From the NCBI GenBank assembly GCA_015832175.1, contig WJXW01000014.1, positions 1,302,001 through 1,366,000 of the forward strand: 64,000 nt of DNA. The letters are read 5' to 3'. Under the pieces are notes generated by a model. It searched no databases. It was given only the letters and a program-made list of their open reading frames with translations, and was not told where the DNA came from. How positions within the stretch are numbered: the stretch's first letter is position 1; every line of letters begins with the position of its first letter. The DNA comes from Paraphaeosphaeria minitans. Lineage: Eukaryota; Ascomycota; Dothideomycetes; Pleosporales; Didymosphaeriaceae. This document shows positions 39,490-49,987 of the stretch, piece after piece. The translations under genes and the position numbers were made by a program.

Positions 39490-41256
39490 CTATTAAATCT
39501 ATAAAATGTGAGTATAATAATTACAGAACAAGAGTAGGTAAGCAAAGAAATAATCTATTAACTACCTAGAATTATTAATTTAGAGCTAGGAAACAAGAAA
39601 AGAAAAAGAAAAGAAAGAAAAGATTAGAGAGAGAATAGGAATTAAAAGAAGAAGAGATTAAAAAGCTTATCTATAAGTATATAGACCCTCTTCCTCCTCT
39701 ACTTAATCACAGGGGTGCGAGAATCTCCCCTATAATTAGTAGTAAGAGATTCTCCCTATCCTCTTCCTCTCCTCCTCTCTATAGTAGGTAATTTTTTACT
39801 CTATCTACCTCCTCTACCTCTCTTTTAATTAGTAGTAGGTAATAGCTTACTCTAGCCTCCCCTCCTTTAATTAGTAGAAGGAGAAGCACTTATCTAGCCT
39901 TTACTCTACTTTAAAGCTAATAGGCTACTTATCTAGCTATTTTAATTAGGGTATTAGCTGCGACCGCGCTGCTCTTTAATAAGTAGAGTAGAAAGGTAAT
40001 TACTCTATCCTCTACTAAGGATTAGCTAGGAGGGAAGGAGTAGAATAGTAGCTATATACTAAGCTTACTCCTCTTAACTACTAGTAGGAGAAAGAGCTTA
40101 TAAGGCTACTTTAACCCTTTTATATAGCTTAGTAATTAGCCTCTCCTATAAAAAGTATTAGCTAAACCTAGAAAGAATCTTAAAATAAAAGCTTATATTA
40201 GCACCCTCTAATAGTTAATAGCAGATAAAATCTATAGCTAGAGTCTAAATATGCGGCTAGCTATAGGAATAATTAGCGAAATTAGCTAAAGTAATAGAAT
40301 AACCCTATATATAGTAGTGTAAGAGTAGGTAAAGTAGGTATAGCAGCGCCTACCTAAGCTTAAAGTGTTATTATAGCAGCGTCTATTACTTTTTTCTACT
40401 AGAGCTCCCTTTAAGCAGCCTAAGCAGCTTACTTATCTAAGAGCACTAAGTAATCGCTAGGGGCCTAGAGCTAGGGCAGGAGGAGCTAGTAGAGTAAAAG
40501 GATCTTAGTAGGAGGATTAAGAGCTTTATTTAGTAGCTTTTACAGCCTTTACTACGTGTGCTTTAGCTAAGTTATTAGATATTTAAAAGAGTTAGTAAAG
40601 CTCTAAATAATAGAAAGAGCGCAAGGCAATAATTAGAAGAAGATAACCTACTATAAGGTAGTAGGATTTAAAAGCTTAAACTAGTAGGCTTAAATTAGAT
40701 AAGAGATTAAAGCGTTAAAAGTAAAAGATTAAAGAGAGAAGATTAAGCGCTAGTAAAGGGCTTATATACTCTACCGCCTATCTAATTATTAAGCGCTAAA
40801 TGCGCTCCTTCCTTACTACTTATTTCTCTTACTACTGCTCCTTCCTAATTAAAACGCGCCTGCCTATTATACTTACTAGCTAGTAAGTGCGGGGAAATTA
40901 CTTTATAGTTAATAGGAAGTAAGTAAAAAGAGTAGTAGAATAAAAGTGTTTACGCTTTAGGCCTTTATACTACGCTTATAAGCTCCTAACCTACTAAAAG
41001 AAGAGATTCTAGACACGATTTATAATAGGATTTGTGATTTAAAAGGTAAACAGTGATTGTTTTGCTATTATAATAAGTGGGGGGTGATAGAATTGCTGTT
41101 CTTAAGATAAGGAGATTTAGAAGAATAATTCTTAATAGTTTTTTAATCTTTAAACAGCCTTTAGACAGTTTTTTAAAAATCTTTAGGAAGGATTTAGATA
41201 ATTACAGATTACTTCTTAGGATAGGTGATCCGCTTTGAGCGATTACCTAGGGGGTG
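39490..41256. other. Post-RNase H region of Copia-D copy 1
   Basis: About 1.75 kb beyond the normal end of Copia pol and before the 3' LTR, conserved at 14880-16553 in copy 2. The plus strand begins with a Lys/Arg/Glu-rich stretch (KKRKKRLERE type), then Ser-rich and basic stretches with RIP-type stops; the strand of any gene is not clear. Copia elements usually end shortly after RNase H, so this is extra cargo or an additional ORF. Confidence 0.5.
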
Positions 41257-41451
41257 TGTTAAAGTAAAACACTCACTTCCGTAATTCTTTCTAGATCTAC
41301 TGATTCAGATTATGGGATTCTTGCTAAGAGGCTCGTTTCTTTTGTATATAGTCTGCCCTTTCAGCATCCTTTCCTACAATCAGCTCTTTGTATTCTTTAC
41401 AACTCTGCTCCTGAATATCCTGTGATAGTTCGAGCCCTTTTTACCACAACA
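41257..41451 (+). repeat. Copia-D copy 1, 3' LTR
   Basis: 195 bp, TGTTAAAG to CCACAACA, followed by CTTTT (41452-41456). Confidence 0.92.
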
Positions 41452-43749
41452 CTTTTAAAATGCTTAAAACGCGCTTCTTAAGTGTGCCTATCTTACACTA
41501 CTTTAACCCTACGCTACTAATCTAATTAGAGACTAACATATCTACTTTTATAATATATAGTATCTTTTTACAGCTATTTAAGGACTAGAAGTAGCACCTA
41601 GTTACTTTTGTGTTAAGAAAACTTTAAGCAGTAGAGCTAAATTATAAAGTATATAACTTTAAGCTCCTTGCTATTATCTACTACTTTAAGTAATAAAGAC
41701 ATTATCTAGATAGTACGTAGCACATAATTTAAGTGCTAAATAACTATAATAACTTACGCAGTATACGCGCTGTATAGAAGCTAAACCTATAATAAGTATA
41801 ATAGGTAATATACCTAGTAGCTTTTAATTTTAAAGTAAAACACTGCCTAGGGAAAATAAACCTAGTAAATAGACTATTAAGAAGGGCAAATTACGCATAA
41901 GAGAACCTATTACTAACCTATTTATTACCTACACTGTAGAATAAAATACTATAGAGAACTAAGCATAGTAGAGTAAGTAGATTTATAAATAAGCTAAGCT
42001 TGTTAGGCGCATATAAGACGTATATTACTAATATTTATAAAGCTGTAAGAGTTCCTACTACTAGTGCTATAGTGTGTACGCTATACGTACTACACTTACT
42101 AGCTAGAGTATTAGTTAGTAGTAAACCTATAATAAAAGAGTCTAACCTTATTACTAAAGTTTACTAGTTTTAGTAAAAGGACGCCTTTACTATTAAGCGT
42201 ATTACTAGCTTAAAGTGTAAGAGAAGTACTTAAAGTAGTAGTAAGGCGTAAGTATAGCGCCTTAATAAAATAAAAGTCCTAAGGTATAATAGTAGATTAT
42301 ACATCCTAGATAAACTAGTAATTAGGTAAGAGATTTTATTCTAGCACTATAATACGTATATAGCAGGCCACTTTAGCGTACGTAGAACGCTTAAGGCTAT
42401 TAAGAGGGCTTACTATTAGTCTCTTATAAGTTAAGATATTTAGAAGTATATAAAGACTTATACTATTTACTAAAGGAGTAAAGCTCTATAGTATAGTAAG
42501 TATAGCTAGCTATTACCTTTTCTAATGCTAAAGGATATCTTTAAGAAAGTTTTACTAGACTTTATAACTAGATTCCTACTAGTAAAGAATTAAGGTAGCT
42601 GCGCTTTTAATATAATTCTTATAATTATATACTACTTCTCTAAGATAGCTATCTATATCCCTATATAAAAAATATAGGATGTAAAGAAATTTGTAGAAGC
42701 CTACTTCTAAGAGGTTATTTTAAAGTTTAGTATTTAGAAAGGTATTATATCTAATAGGGGCTCTATCTTTACCTCTACTTTTTAGGCAGAAATATACTAC
42801 TAACTATAGGTAAAGCGTAGGCTTAGCACTACTTTCTACCCCTAAATAGACAGGTAAACAGAGCGCCAGAATTAGACGCTTAAATAATACCTTTATATAT
42901 TTATTACACTTCTATAAATAAACTAGATTAAACTACTCCTAATAGCTTAATTTGTATATAACAACTCTATTTATAATTTAACTAAAACAACGCCTTTTTA
43001 TGCAGTATATAGTAAGCACCCTATTCTTACTACGCCTTCTGTAGACAGTAGGCTAGAGAGGGAGCTACTAGATATAGTTAAGAGAGTAAAACATATACAC
43101 AGCGCACGTATATTACTTATAGAGTACCTACGCTTAGTATAAGAGTATTAGAGCTAGTACTATAATAAGAAGTATAAGTAAAAGTTATTCTAGAGAGGCG
43201 ACTTAGTCCTACTTAGCATAAAGAATATATATATACCTTAATAACTAAGTAAGAAGCTATTAGGAAAATTTATTAGGCCCTTTTAAGTGTAGGACATAGT
43301 TAGAACGTAGGTATACTACCTACTCCTCCTACTATACTATCGTATTTATAATATGTTTTATATTTCCCTTCTTAAATAATAGAAACTAAGACTAGGAGTA
43401 GAAGACATTAATACCTAGCTACTAGAGGTTATACCTAAAAAAGGAGAAGTCTAGAAAGTAGAAGAAATCCTAGCTAAGTGAATAAGAAAGGGGTAAAAGT
43501 AATATCTACTTTACTAGAAAGGCTATAATAAGACTTAGAACACCTAGATTCTAGAGTTAGATTTTAAAGATATAGATAACTTAGTCTAAACTTTTAAAGG
43601 GAAAAGAGCTGCGCATATAAAAAAAAAGTAAAAGATATAATAAGAGTACATAGAATATAGATATAATATATATTATTATAAAGCACTATAGCTTAGGGAG
43701 CACTTATAGCTTATTAGGGGTATTTACTTAAGGCCTATAGGCTAGCTTC

Positions 43750-44600
43750 TACAAAGTAATCTAACTAAACTGCGCACTGCCTACGCCCTTACTACTTATT
43801 ATCTTTATTATCTTTACTATTCTTACTATCCTTACTTACTACACTTCTAGTAGTAACCTCTTTTTTACTCTTTTTATTACTATTATCTAAGTTACTCTTA
43901 TTATAGCGAGGAGTAGACACTAGATTAACCTAGAATAAGTTATTAGTATATATTTTAAGTGTAGGAAAAATACAAACTTACTATCTACTATATAAAAGGA
44001 ATAACTACTTTAAGAGTATTAGTAATCTAATACTACTTTACTAGAATTAAGCCTAAATACTAAAGGCTAGTAGTAGGCACCTAAATTACTACACCTATAG
44101 GTGTACTAATATAAGCTATAACACGCTAGTAGTTAGCTAGCTCTAAGTTAAATTACTTTTAGTAATAAGCTAGCTTTAGGCCTACTACTTTTATACACTT
44201 ATCTGTCTTACGCTGCCCACCTAGGGTCTCTATAACTATAATATAGTAGTAGTTATAAAGGGCGTATAGGCGAATAAGGCGCCTATTTATTGCCTTTAGC
44301 ACCTATAAGTATTAGCTAAAGCGCATATATAACGCGTAACTCTAGATATACTAAGTTACACCCTTTATAATTACTTTTAACGTAATAGTTATAGCACTTA
44401 TTATTATTTTTAGTATAGTCTTTAGGGAGCTTTACTAAGTTCTACGCATAGTATATATAAGTTATAAGCACTATATTATAGTCTACGCACTTAGTATTTC
44501 TACTAAACACAAAGGTAGTAGTATTACAGAGATTAGACTTCTTAATATATTTAGGTACTAGGTAGTATAGCATTTTAGGTAATTAAGGAGGTTATTTAAA
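43750..44600 (-). pseudogene. Antisense accessory gene of Gypsy-B copy 1, with intron-like interval
   Basis: Mirror of the stretch at 5100-5960. On the minus strand the Cys-rich motif lies at 44355-44399 (KCYNYYVKSNYKGC). Downstream a frame ends FIQQI at a GTAAGT donor (43976-43981). A 52 bp interval (43930-43981) with ACTAATAAC and TTCTAG follows, and the frame continues as VNLVSTPRYNKSN into a Lys/Ser/Asn-rich tail. ACTAATAAC is what RIP (CA to TA) would make from ACTAACAAC, a canonical fungal branch point. The reading frame before the interval, the splice signals and the interval length all agree with copy 2. Gene product unknown. Confidence 0.55.
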
Positions 44601-44918
44601 AATTAAGCGCTTTATCTACGCTAAGAATAATTTATATATATATTATGTAGGTAGAGAGCACATAAAGATTAAAATAATATTAACACTATATAGCCCTATT
44701 ACCCTATATTATAAAAGGCTACAGTAAATAGAAAGCGTAGAAGCTTTATAATAAATAACACGCGTAATACGTTTATAATATATACTATTTACTTATAACA
44801 CACTGCTATTATGTACATAACGCGCACCCCTATAGACACTTTTTTCCTTTCTTATAAGGTGAGGTTTTTATTAAGGCTATAGTATACTGCAGAAGACTAT
44901 AGCTAGAGGGGGAGGTTC

Positions 44919-45134
44919 TATAATAGGTAGATTATAATATTATTGTGGTGTTATAGTATCTAGCGCTAAGGCCTTATAGAGGGTCTATGCGCTAAGTAAG
45001 CTAGCTGCGTAAAACCTACGCCGCGCATTAACTTAACACAAGACAAGTATTATTCTATTAATATTACTAGAGTTATCCTTTCACTGTCCTTCCTAGTGTG
45101 AAGCAAGTACTATTGCCTATAACTAGACCTTACA
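44919..45134 (+). repeat. Gypsy-B copy 1, 3' LTR (216 bp)
   Basis: TATAATAGGTAG to ACCTTACA, immediately after the polypurine tract and before CGTGT. Confidence 0.92.
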
Positions 45135-45221
45135 CGTGTCTACATTTAGTTATTACTAGTTTAATTGTGCAACGTGTTTGTGTTTAGTTGTCGCTAGTTT
45201 AATCGTGCAACGTGTTTTTTA
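45135..45221. repeat. 38 bp tandem repeat starting with CGTGT
   Basis: Two 38 bp units (45135-45172 and 45173-45210) plus a partial third, each starting CGTGT and ending GTGCAA. It lies in the 5' part of the LTR-E interior; the Gypsy-B target duplication CGTGT is the first 5 bp of the first unit. Confidence 0.8.
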
Positions 45222-45443
45222 GGGTTATAAGAGAGTTCACTATCTCCTTTCTTTTCTTTAGAATAGCTTAGACTAGATTATATAACTCTTTATAAATATG
45301 TGCGCTTTGTTTCTGCTTATTATATAATTTGAAATTCGATCTCTAGTAAAGGTAATAATACAGAGTCTATATATCTAGCTTACAGAGCGCTCCGTCTTTA
45401 GACTTTACTAGTTTATAGTTAATTAAAATTAACTACTAATTAC
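45222..45443 (-). other. LTR-E 5' internal region
   Basis: Next to the LTR-E 5' LTR, in minus orientation, running on into the 38 bp repeat (45135-45221) and then to the part now found from 31287 downward. No tRNA primer-binding site could be recognised next to 45443. No clear open frame. Confidence 0.6.
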
Positions 45444-45755
45444 TTTAGGTTTAGCTTAATCTGTAATTAAGTATTTAAGTGTTAATAGTATACTATTATA
45501 TAAAGGGTAAGAAGTAGGTTTAATTAATTACGTCTTATCTATTGTATAAAGGGGCACTAAGGACCTTATAAAGTCTCTACCTCTTAGCGCTAACCTAAGC
45601 AGTAGGTCCTTGTGTAGGTCCTTATAGGTAGGTAGGGCCTTATAAAGTCTCTATCTCTTAGCGCTAACCTAAGTAGTGGGTCCTTGTGCGGGTCCCCACA
45701 GGTAGGCAGGCCCCTATTTTACTTAGTGCTATTTGTACGATAAACTATACGAACA
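45444..45755 (-). repeat. LTR-E 5' LTR (312 bp)
   Basis: Collinear with 21956-22267, including the 75 bp internal duplication; ends GAACA then CTATC (45756-45760), matching CTATC before 21956. Confidence 0.88.
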
Positions 45756-45760
45756 CTATC

Positions 45761-48066
45761 TTTATTATAACTCTTTACTAAACCTCTTTTAACACTAACT
45801 TACACCTTAACACTAACTTACACCTTAACACTAACTTACACCTTAACACTAACTTACACTTTAACACTAATTTACACTTTAATATATAGTCTATAAGCTC
45901 TTTTAGAGGTATTTAGATTACTACCCTAACTATTATTTTATTAAATAGGTCTTACGCTGCAACCTCTATTTAGAGTTCTATTACTATAACCACTTTTATC
46001 TAGAATCCATCTAGTACTACTAGCTATATAATAGCTAATAAGTGCGTTTATAATTATATATATATAACGTATAGCATCTACTCCTTTGTAACCTATACTT
46101 ACCTTAGAGGTATTAGACTAAGTATTAGTCTTTAATAGCTTTACAACTTCTAGTAATAATAAATTTAATAATAAAACTATTACTACTAAACATTTTATAA
46201 TTACTAATAATTAAGTAAATTAGTGGAATAATCCTACTTGCCTACTTATAGATCTAGTAGCCCTAAACTTCCTATAAGAGCCTACGCTTCTCTTAGAGGA
46301 AAGTGTATATATATCTAAGTTTTATACTAAACTTAATTAGATATAATTAACTATCTATTTTACTTATAACTGTAGGTGGTTCTACCTAAATATTATTTAA
46401 AGGGAATATATAGACTGTTAAAAAGATTAAAACAAATTTAGTAGCACTAATCTTGTGCTACTTTATAGAGCTAAAAATAATATAGATTTTAGCCTATCAC
46501 CTCTATTATTACTACCCCTTACTAATATAGAGGAATGCCTACTTACATGTGTTTAAGTTATAATAGAGGTTTATACGCACTAGGTCGCCTAATACTACTA
46601 TAAAGGTTATATTTAGAATTTTATAGTTAACACTATAATATTTTTTACTTAAGTTCTTTATCTACTATAATAAGTAGAGATTATTATCTTAAAGCCTATC
46701 TAGGTAGATAGCAATAATCCTAATTAAGTTAACTAGTAATTTTAAAAAGACTACTAAGTGTAGTAATATATAGTGTAAAGGTAGTTATTGTTCCTAATTA
46801 TAAACTATTTAAGATACTATAATATTATTCTTAATTATAATACGCTTACATCGCTTCCTCTTAATAGTTCTATAAAGTAGAACTTAGAGGTTATTTAGTC
46901 TCTACTTAACACCTCTATAAGTTCTTCTAGTACTAATACCTCGCCTAATACTAGCACCTAGACTAGATCTAGCGCTACGCACTTATCTGCATCTACTATA
47001 ATAAATATTTATAAAAGTAAGTATAATAGAGAAGAATATACTAGCTAATTATAGTAAGAAAAAGAAACTCTAGACAACGCTAACTATAAAACTCCTAAGG
47101 TATCTACTATCCCTAATCTTAGAGTAGACACTTTAGAGTTTAAGGCTCTTCGCGCTTAAATTTAATTTTATATAAATATAGTATACCTCTTTATAAGTGT
47201 AGTATAAGCTACACCTATTAGTGAATTTACCTAAAGTGAACGCTATCTTAGTCTAGCTTTTCTATCCCTATATCTTACTAATATAGGAGACTTTAACGAA
47301 CCTCGCCTACGAACTATAGACCTTATTACCTATATATAGTTTATTCTTTGCTATAAAGATAGAAGATTTATAAGATATTCTTAATTGTAATTTACTACTT
47401 TTAACACTATTATACACTAGTCCTCTATTACTTATACTAGTTTTATAGTAAAGTATAGTGTAAATAGCAACCCTATATAAGCTAAGAATATCTATACCGT
47501 ATTCTCTACACGTAATAGAGGACAGTCTCTTATTAGCTCTATTATTTATATAGGAGCTTAAATATAAGGAACTAGGCTATATTAGAACCTAGAAGGGAAG
47601 AAGCTTAATACTATAGTACGTAGTAAGCCTACTATCTATTACCTAATACTATACTAATACCTCCTAGATTTAGCAACTAAAAAGTCCTACTCTCTTTATA
47701 ACCTTCTCTACTACTAATATCTTTTAGTACAACCTACTTTAATTTATACTATAATTTAATAAGTAGCGTCTTACTTCTACTATTATATAATAACAATTAG
47801 CCTACGACTTTATAAAAGACTACCTATATATTATTACTTTCTACTTCTACTACCGCTTTTAGTTATTTAAGAAACACGTTCTTATACCCTTACTTAATAT
47901 ATAAGACTTATAGGATTAATATAAGTGGTAGGGTTATAGAAGTACTTTAATATTAAGTGACATAATAACTAAAAATTAAGGGTAATGTTATATATTAAAG
48001 TAACATTAAAGTGAGTTTTTCATCATGAGCCTATCTAATAAACTTTACGTGGATTAGCATTGTATT
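45761..48066. other. Unassigned AT-rich degraded sequence up to the block edge
   Basis: Continuation of the host of LTR-E. No LTR or known transposase motif seen. The plus strand has coding-like stretches with RIP-type stops (about 46930-47160, Ser/Thr-rich; about 47560-47890, hydrophobic), so a dead gene or unknown transposon is possible. The last 120 bp, with the higher-complexity CATCATGAGCC near 48020, mark the change to normal composition. Confidence 0.4.
45789..45878. repeat. 18 bp tandem repeat, five units
   Basis: Five head-to-tail copies of TTAACACTAACTTACACC (90 bp), the last two differing only by C to T. They keep CA sites better than their surroundings. Confidence 0.9.
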
Positions 48067-48083
48067 TTAATCTACCCGTTACA
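48067..48083 (-). repeat. Short fragment matching the Gypsy-B LTR end
   Basis: TTAATCTACCCGTTACA is identical over about 16 bp to the outer end of the Gypsy-B LTR (7202-7217) and lies right at the edge of the AT-rich block. It may be an LTR stub. Confidence 0.4.
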
Positions 48084-48289
48084 TAAAGCTCTAGTAGTAT
48101 ACGCTTATTCTTTATTCCTCACTACGTTTGTTATTTATTATAAGCAATAACTTTTGGTAATGCAGTACCACTATGTTTAGTATAAAAAGTAATAAATACG
48201 TTAAAAAACGTCCCGTTGGCCTTTTCACTATTGAAAAGGTGCGCGATTTTCTGCATGTGCGCACCAATTGCGAAGCCACGGTACTACAT

Positions 48290-49621
48290 TTAATTTCCAA
48301 GGTACGTGAAGACATACAAATGTACAGTTTCATCGCCAGTTATCTCGTCCCCAGGAAGTGGGAATGATATTGAACTAGTCATTTCGAACTTGGCATCAGA
48401 CATGAGGCTGAAGAACACGTCCTCACTTGCATGGCGTTTTTTCATTGCGACCGCAACTGTAAGATACGGGAACCGTAACGCAATCTGTTGGATGGTGTTG
48501 ACAAATGCTGGACTGTGAGGTTGTTTAGTATAACGTGACCCAAGTGATTTAGAAGATACACTAACCTGCTATCAGCGTTGTAAGTGCAATCCGCTGCGAT
48601 TACGAGATCTACCGCCCGCTCTAGCGACCCACCGTACTTCAGAGGCTGTTCCCAGTCTAGCTCGTGAAATTCCAGTGTAGGCTTATTTGTGCAATATCTT
48701 GACGCATATCCAATGTTCCGTACAGCGATTGCCTGTGCTTCGGCCAGATCTGTGACCGAGATTTCGACGTTTGCAACCAAATGGGATAACACGACACTCA
48801 CCTGCGATGGTAAGCTGTATCCGTCAAGCCATCTAAAGCAATTGTGCTTACCATACCACACCCAGAACCGAGCTCGATAATACGCAAAGGTGGTTCAGAG
48901 CGTGCACTTGACGGTAGAGCATCGGCGTGACGTCGACGTCGACGGCTGTCCGCTACCATGTTGCTGATTATTCCAGAATCTCCCAAAAGGCAAGGCAGTT
49001 GACTTGACAATGCAACCCCAGCGTCCCTGCGAAGTTCTCAATCAATAGCTGCGTGGGCTGATTGCTGAGGGCGGGCATAACTTACCACAGGTGACGGGCA
49101 ATGCTCTCGCCTGTTTCTTCAAATATGCGGTGGGTGCGAGGGCCGATCTTGAAGCGCCTCTCCACGGTCCTTGCAATGGGGGCGCGAGAATGAAGGTTGA
49201 AAGGCGCACTCCAAACCGAAACCACGCCGGGCGAGTCTTCCAGTAGCATGCGGTGGAAGTCATCATAATCAGACTTGGGCTCAGCGCCTATGCGCACAAC
49301 GAGAGCGCAATCCTGTTTGTAGTTCCGACCAAGTGGAAGGGTGACGGGGAGGCTTCTCATCCCTTCCTTCCATTGGAGCGTCTTCCAAGCCTTGACATTG
49401 TCGCAGGAGAGCAGGGTATCAGGGGCTGGAAGCTGGGCATCAGAACCCGGATCGCTGGCGTAGCGCTCGTCCTGGATGAGCTCTGCGGACAGCGTGAGAC
49501 GGCATGGAAGGAACGAGTCGCCCAGATCGGAGGTGATGGTGACCAAGCAAGCCACGTGGGCGCTGGGACGGTATTTGTCGTGCACTACCCGCGGCGGCTT
49601 GAGGAAGCGTATATAGCGCAT
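48290..49621 (-). CDS. Class I SAM-dependent methyltransferase (Methyltransf_16-like), 4 exons
   Basis: Predicted 389 aa protein from exons 49621-49086, 49026-48852, 48801-48566 and 48512-48290. Introns are 59, 50 and 53 bp with GTAAGT, GTAAGC and GTTAGT donors; coding length is 1170 nt in one frame. Motif I (IIELGSGCG, about residues 228-236) binds AdoMet. VTDL lies at about 254-257 and the post-motif DLVIAADCTYN at about 302-312. The C-terminus MKKRHASEDVFF is typical of the family that includes METTL21-like protein lysine methyltransferases. The N-terminal 170 residues are family-specific extension. The exact substrate is unknown; modification of a protein lysine is the usual role. The start MRYIRFLKPPRV at 49621 was chosen over an upstream in-frame ATG in GC-rich leader. 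It is the first intact gene next to the AT-rich block and divergent from the gene at 49988. Confidence 0.85.
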
Positions 49622-49987
49622 GATTGGGAAGAGGCGATGGGCGAGGAGGCGGGGGGAGGGGGAAGGGGGCTGCACGGACGCGAACGCGAACGGTGAATGC
49701 AGCGTGCACGTGAAGAGAAGCGAAGCGTGCAGGTGCCCAGGTGCCCAGGTCGGGCGGCGGTCGGGGCCTGACCTGGCCTGGCCCGACACACCGGAGAGGA
49801 GAGCAGAGCAGACGTCAATGGCCGAGCGAGATCGCTGTCATCGTCACCGTCACCGTCGCAGCACTCACCAGCGAAGCAAGCCGGCCCTCGACCAGCCCGC
49901 CAGGACGTCGACGTCGACGTCTCCTGCCGCTCACGCACGCTCGATGCGCCGTCTGCGCGTCGCCGCCCCAGCGCAATCGCAATCGCA
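49622..49987. promoter_or_regulatory. Shared divergent promoter region, methyltransferase / unknown gene
   Basis: 366 bp of GC-rich sequence between two divergent start codons. It holds CCGTCACCGTCACCGTCG and GTCGACGTCGACGTC repeats. No TATA box recognised. Long overlapping open frames here follow from high GC and are not believed. Confidence 0.5.

Larger units (their letters stand above)
34134..41451 (+). mobile_element. Copia-D copy 1, full length, TSD CTTTT
   Basis: 7318 bp with 195 bp LTRs and CTTTT at 34129-34133 and 41452-41456; nested in the RNase H region of Gypsy-B copy 1. Order gag, integrase (about 36230-36760), reverse transcriptase (about 38090-38720, active site YINN near 38546) and RNase H (about 38870-39490; ADSLIKAL at about 39436-39459) is the Copia order. 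Between RNase H and the 3' LTR lie about 1.75 kb, shared with copy 2. RIP-type stops are everywhere. Relative to copy 2 it has an extra stretch of about 70 bp near 41110-41180. Confidence 0.93.
31288..45134 (+). mobile_element. Gypsy-B copy 1, TSD CGTGT, split by Copia-D copy 1
   Basis: 216 bp LTRs at both ends and CGTGT at 31283-31287 and 45135-45139. Without the nested Copia (34134-41451 plus one 5 bp duplication) it is 6524 bp. Gag at about 31880-32580 ends in a mutated CCHC knuckle (YKCYKTSYYTNKY, about 32520-32560). RT at about 33290-33900 has the active site YLDN at 33759-33770. RNase H is cut at 34133 and resumes at 41457. Integrase follows, then a chromodomain-like end at about 43450-43620 (YQKGYNKTQNTQ), then a 1.3 kb tail carrying the antisense gene. 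Polypurine tract AGAGGGGGAGG at 44905-44915. Confidence 0.92.
21956..45755 (-). mobile_element. LTR-E: outer LTR element without recognisable pol, split by nested insertions
   Basis: Two 312 bp direct repeats (21956-22267 and 45444-45755) are flanked by CTATC at 21951-21955 and 45756-45760, so they are LTRs of one element that spans 23.8 kb only because others inserted into it. After removing Gypsy-A, Gypsy-B and the solo LTR, the internal part is about 2.4 kb: 22268-22312, 29033-30282, 30504-31287 and 45140-45443. A polypurine tract on the minus strand directly inside the left LTR (complement of CCTTCCCTTTCCTATCC at about 22274-22300) gives minus orientation. Long minus-strand frames broken only by RIP-type stops are visible, but no protease, RT or integrase motif. 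It is probably a non-autonomous LTR element. Confidence 0.75.
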
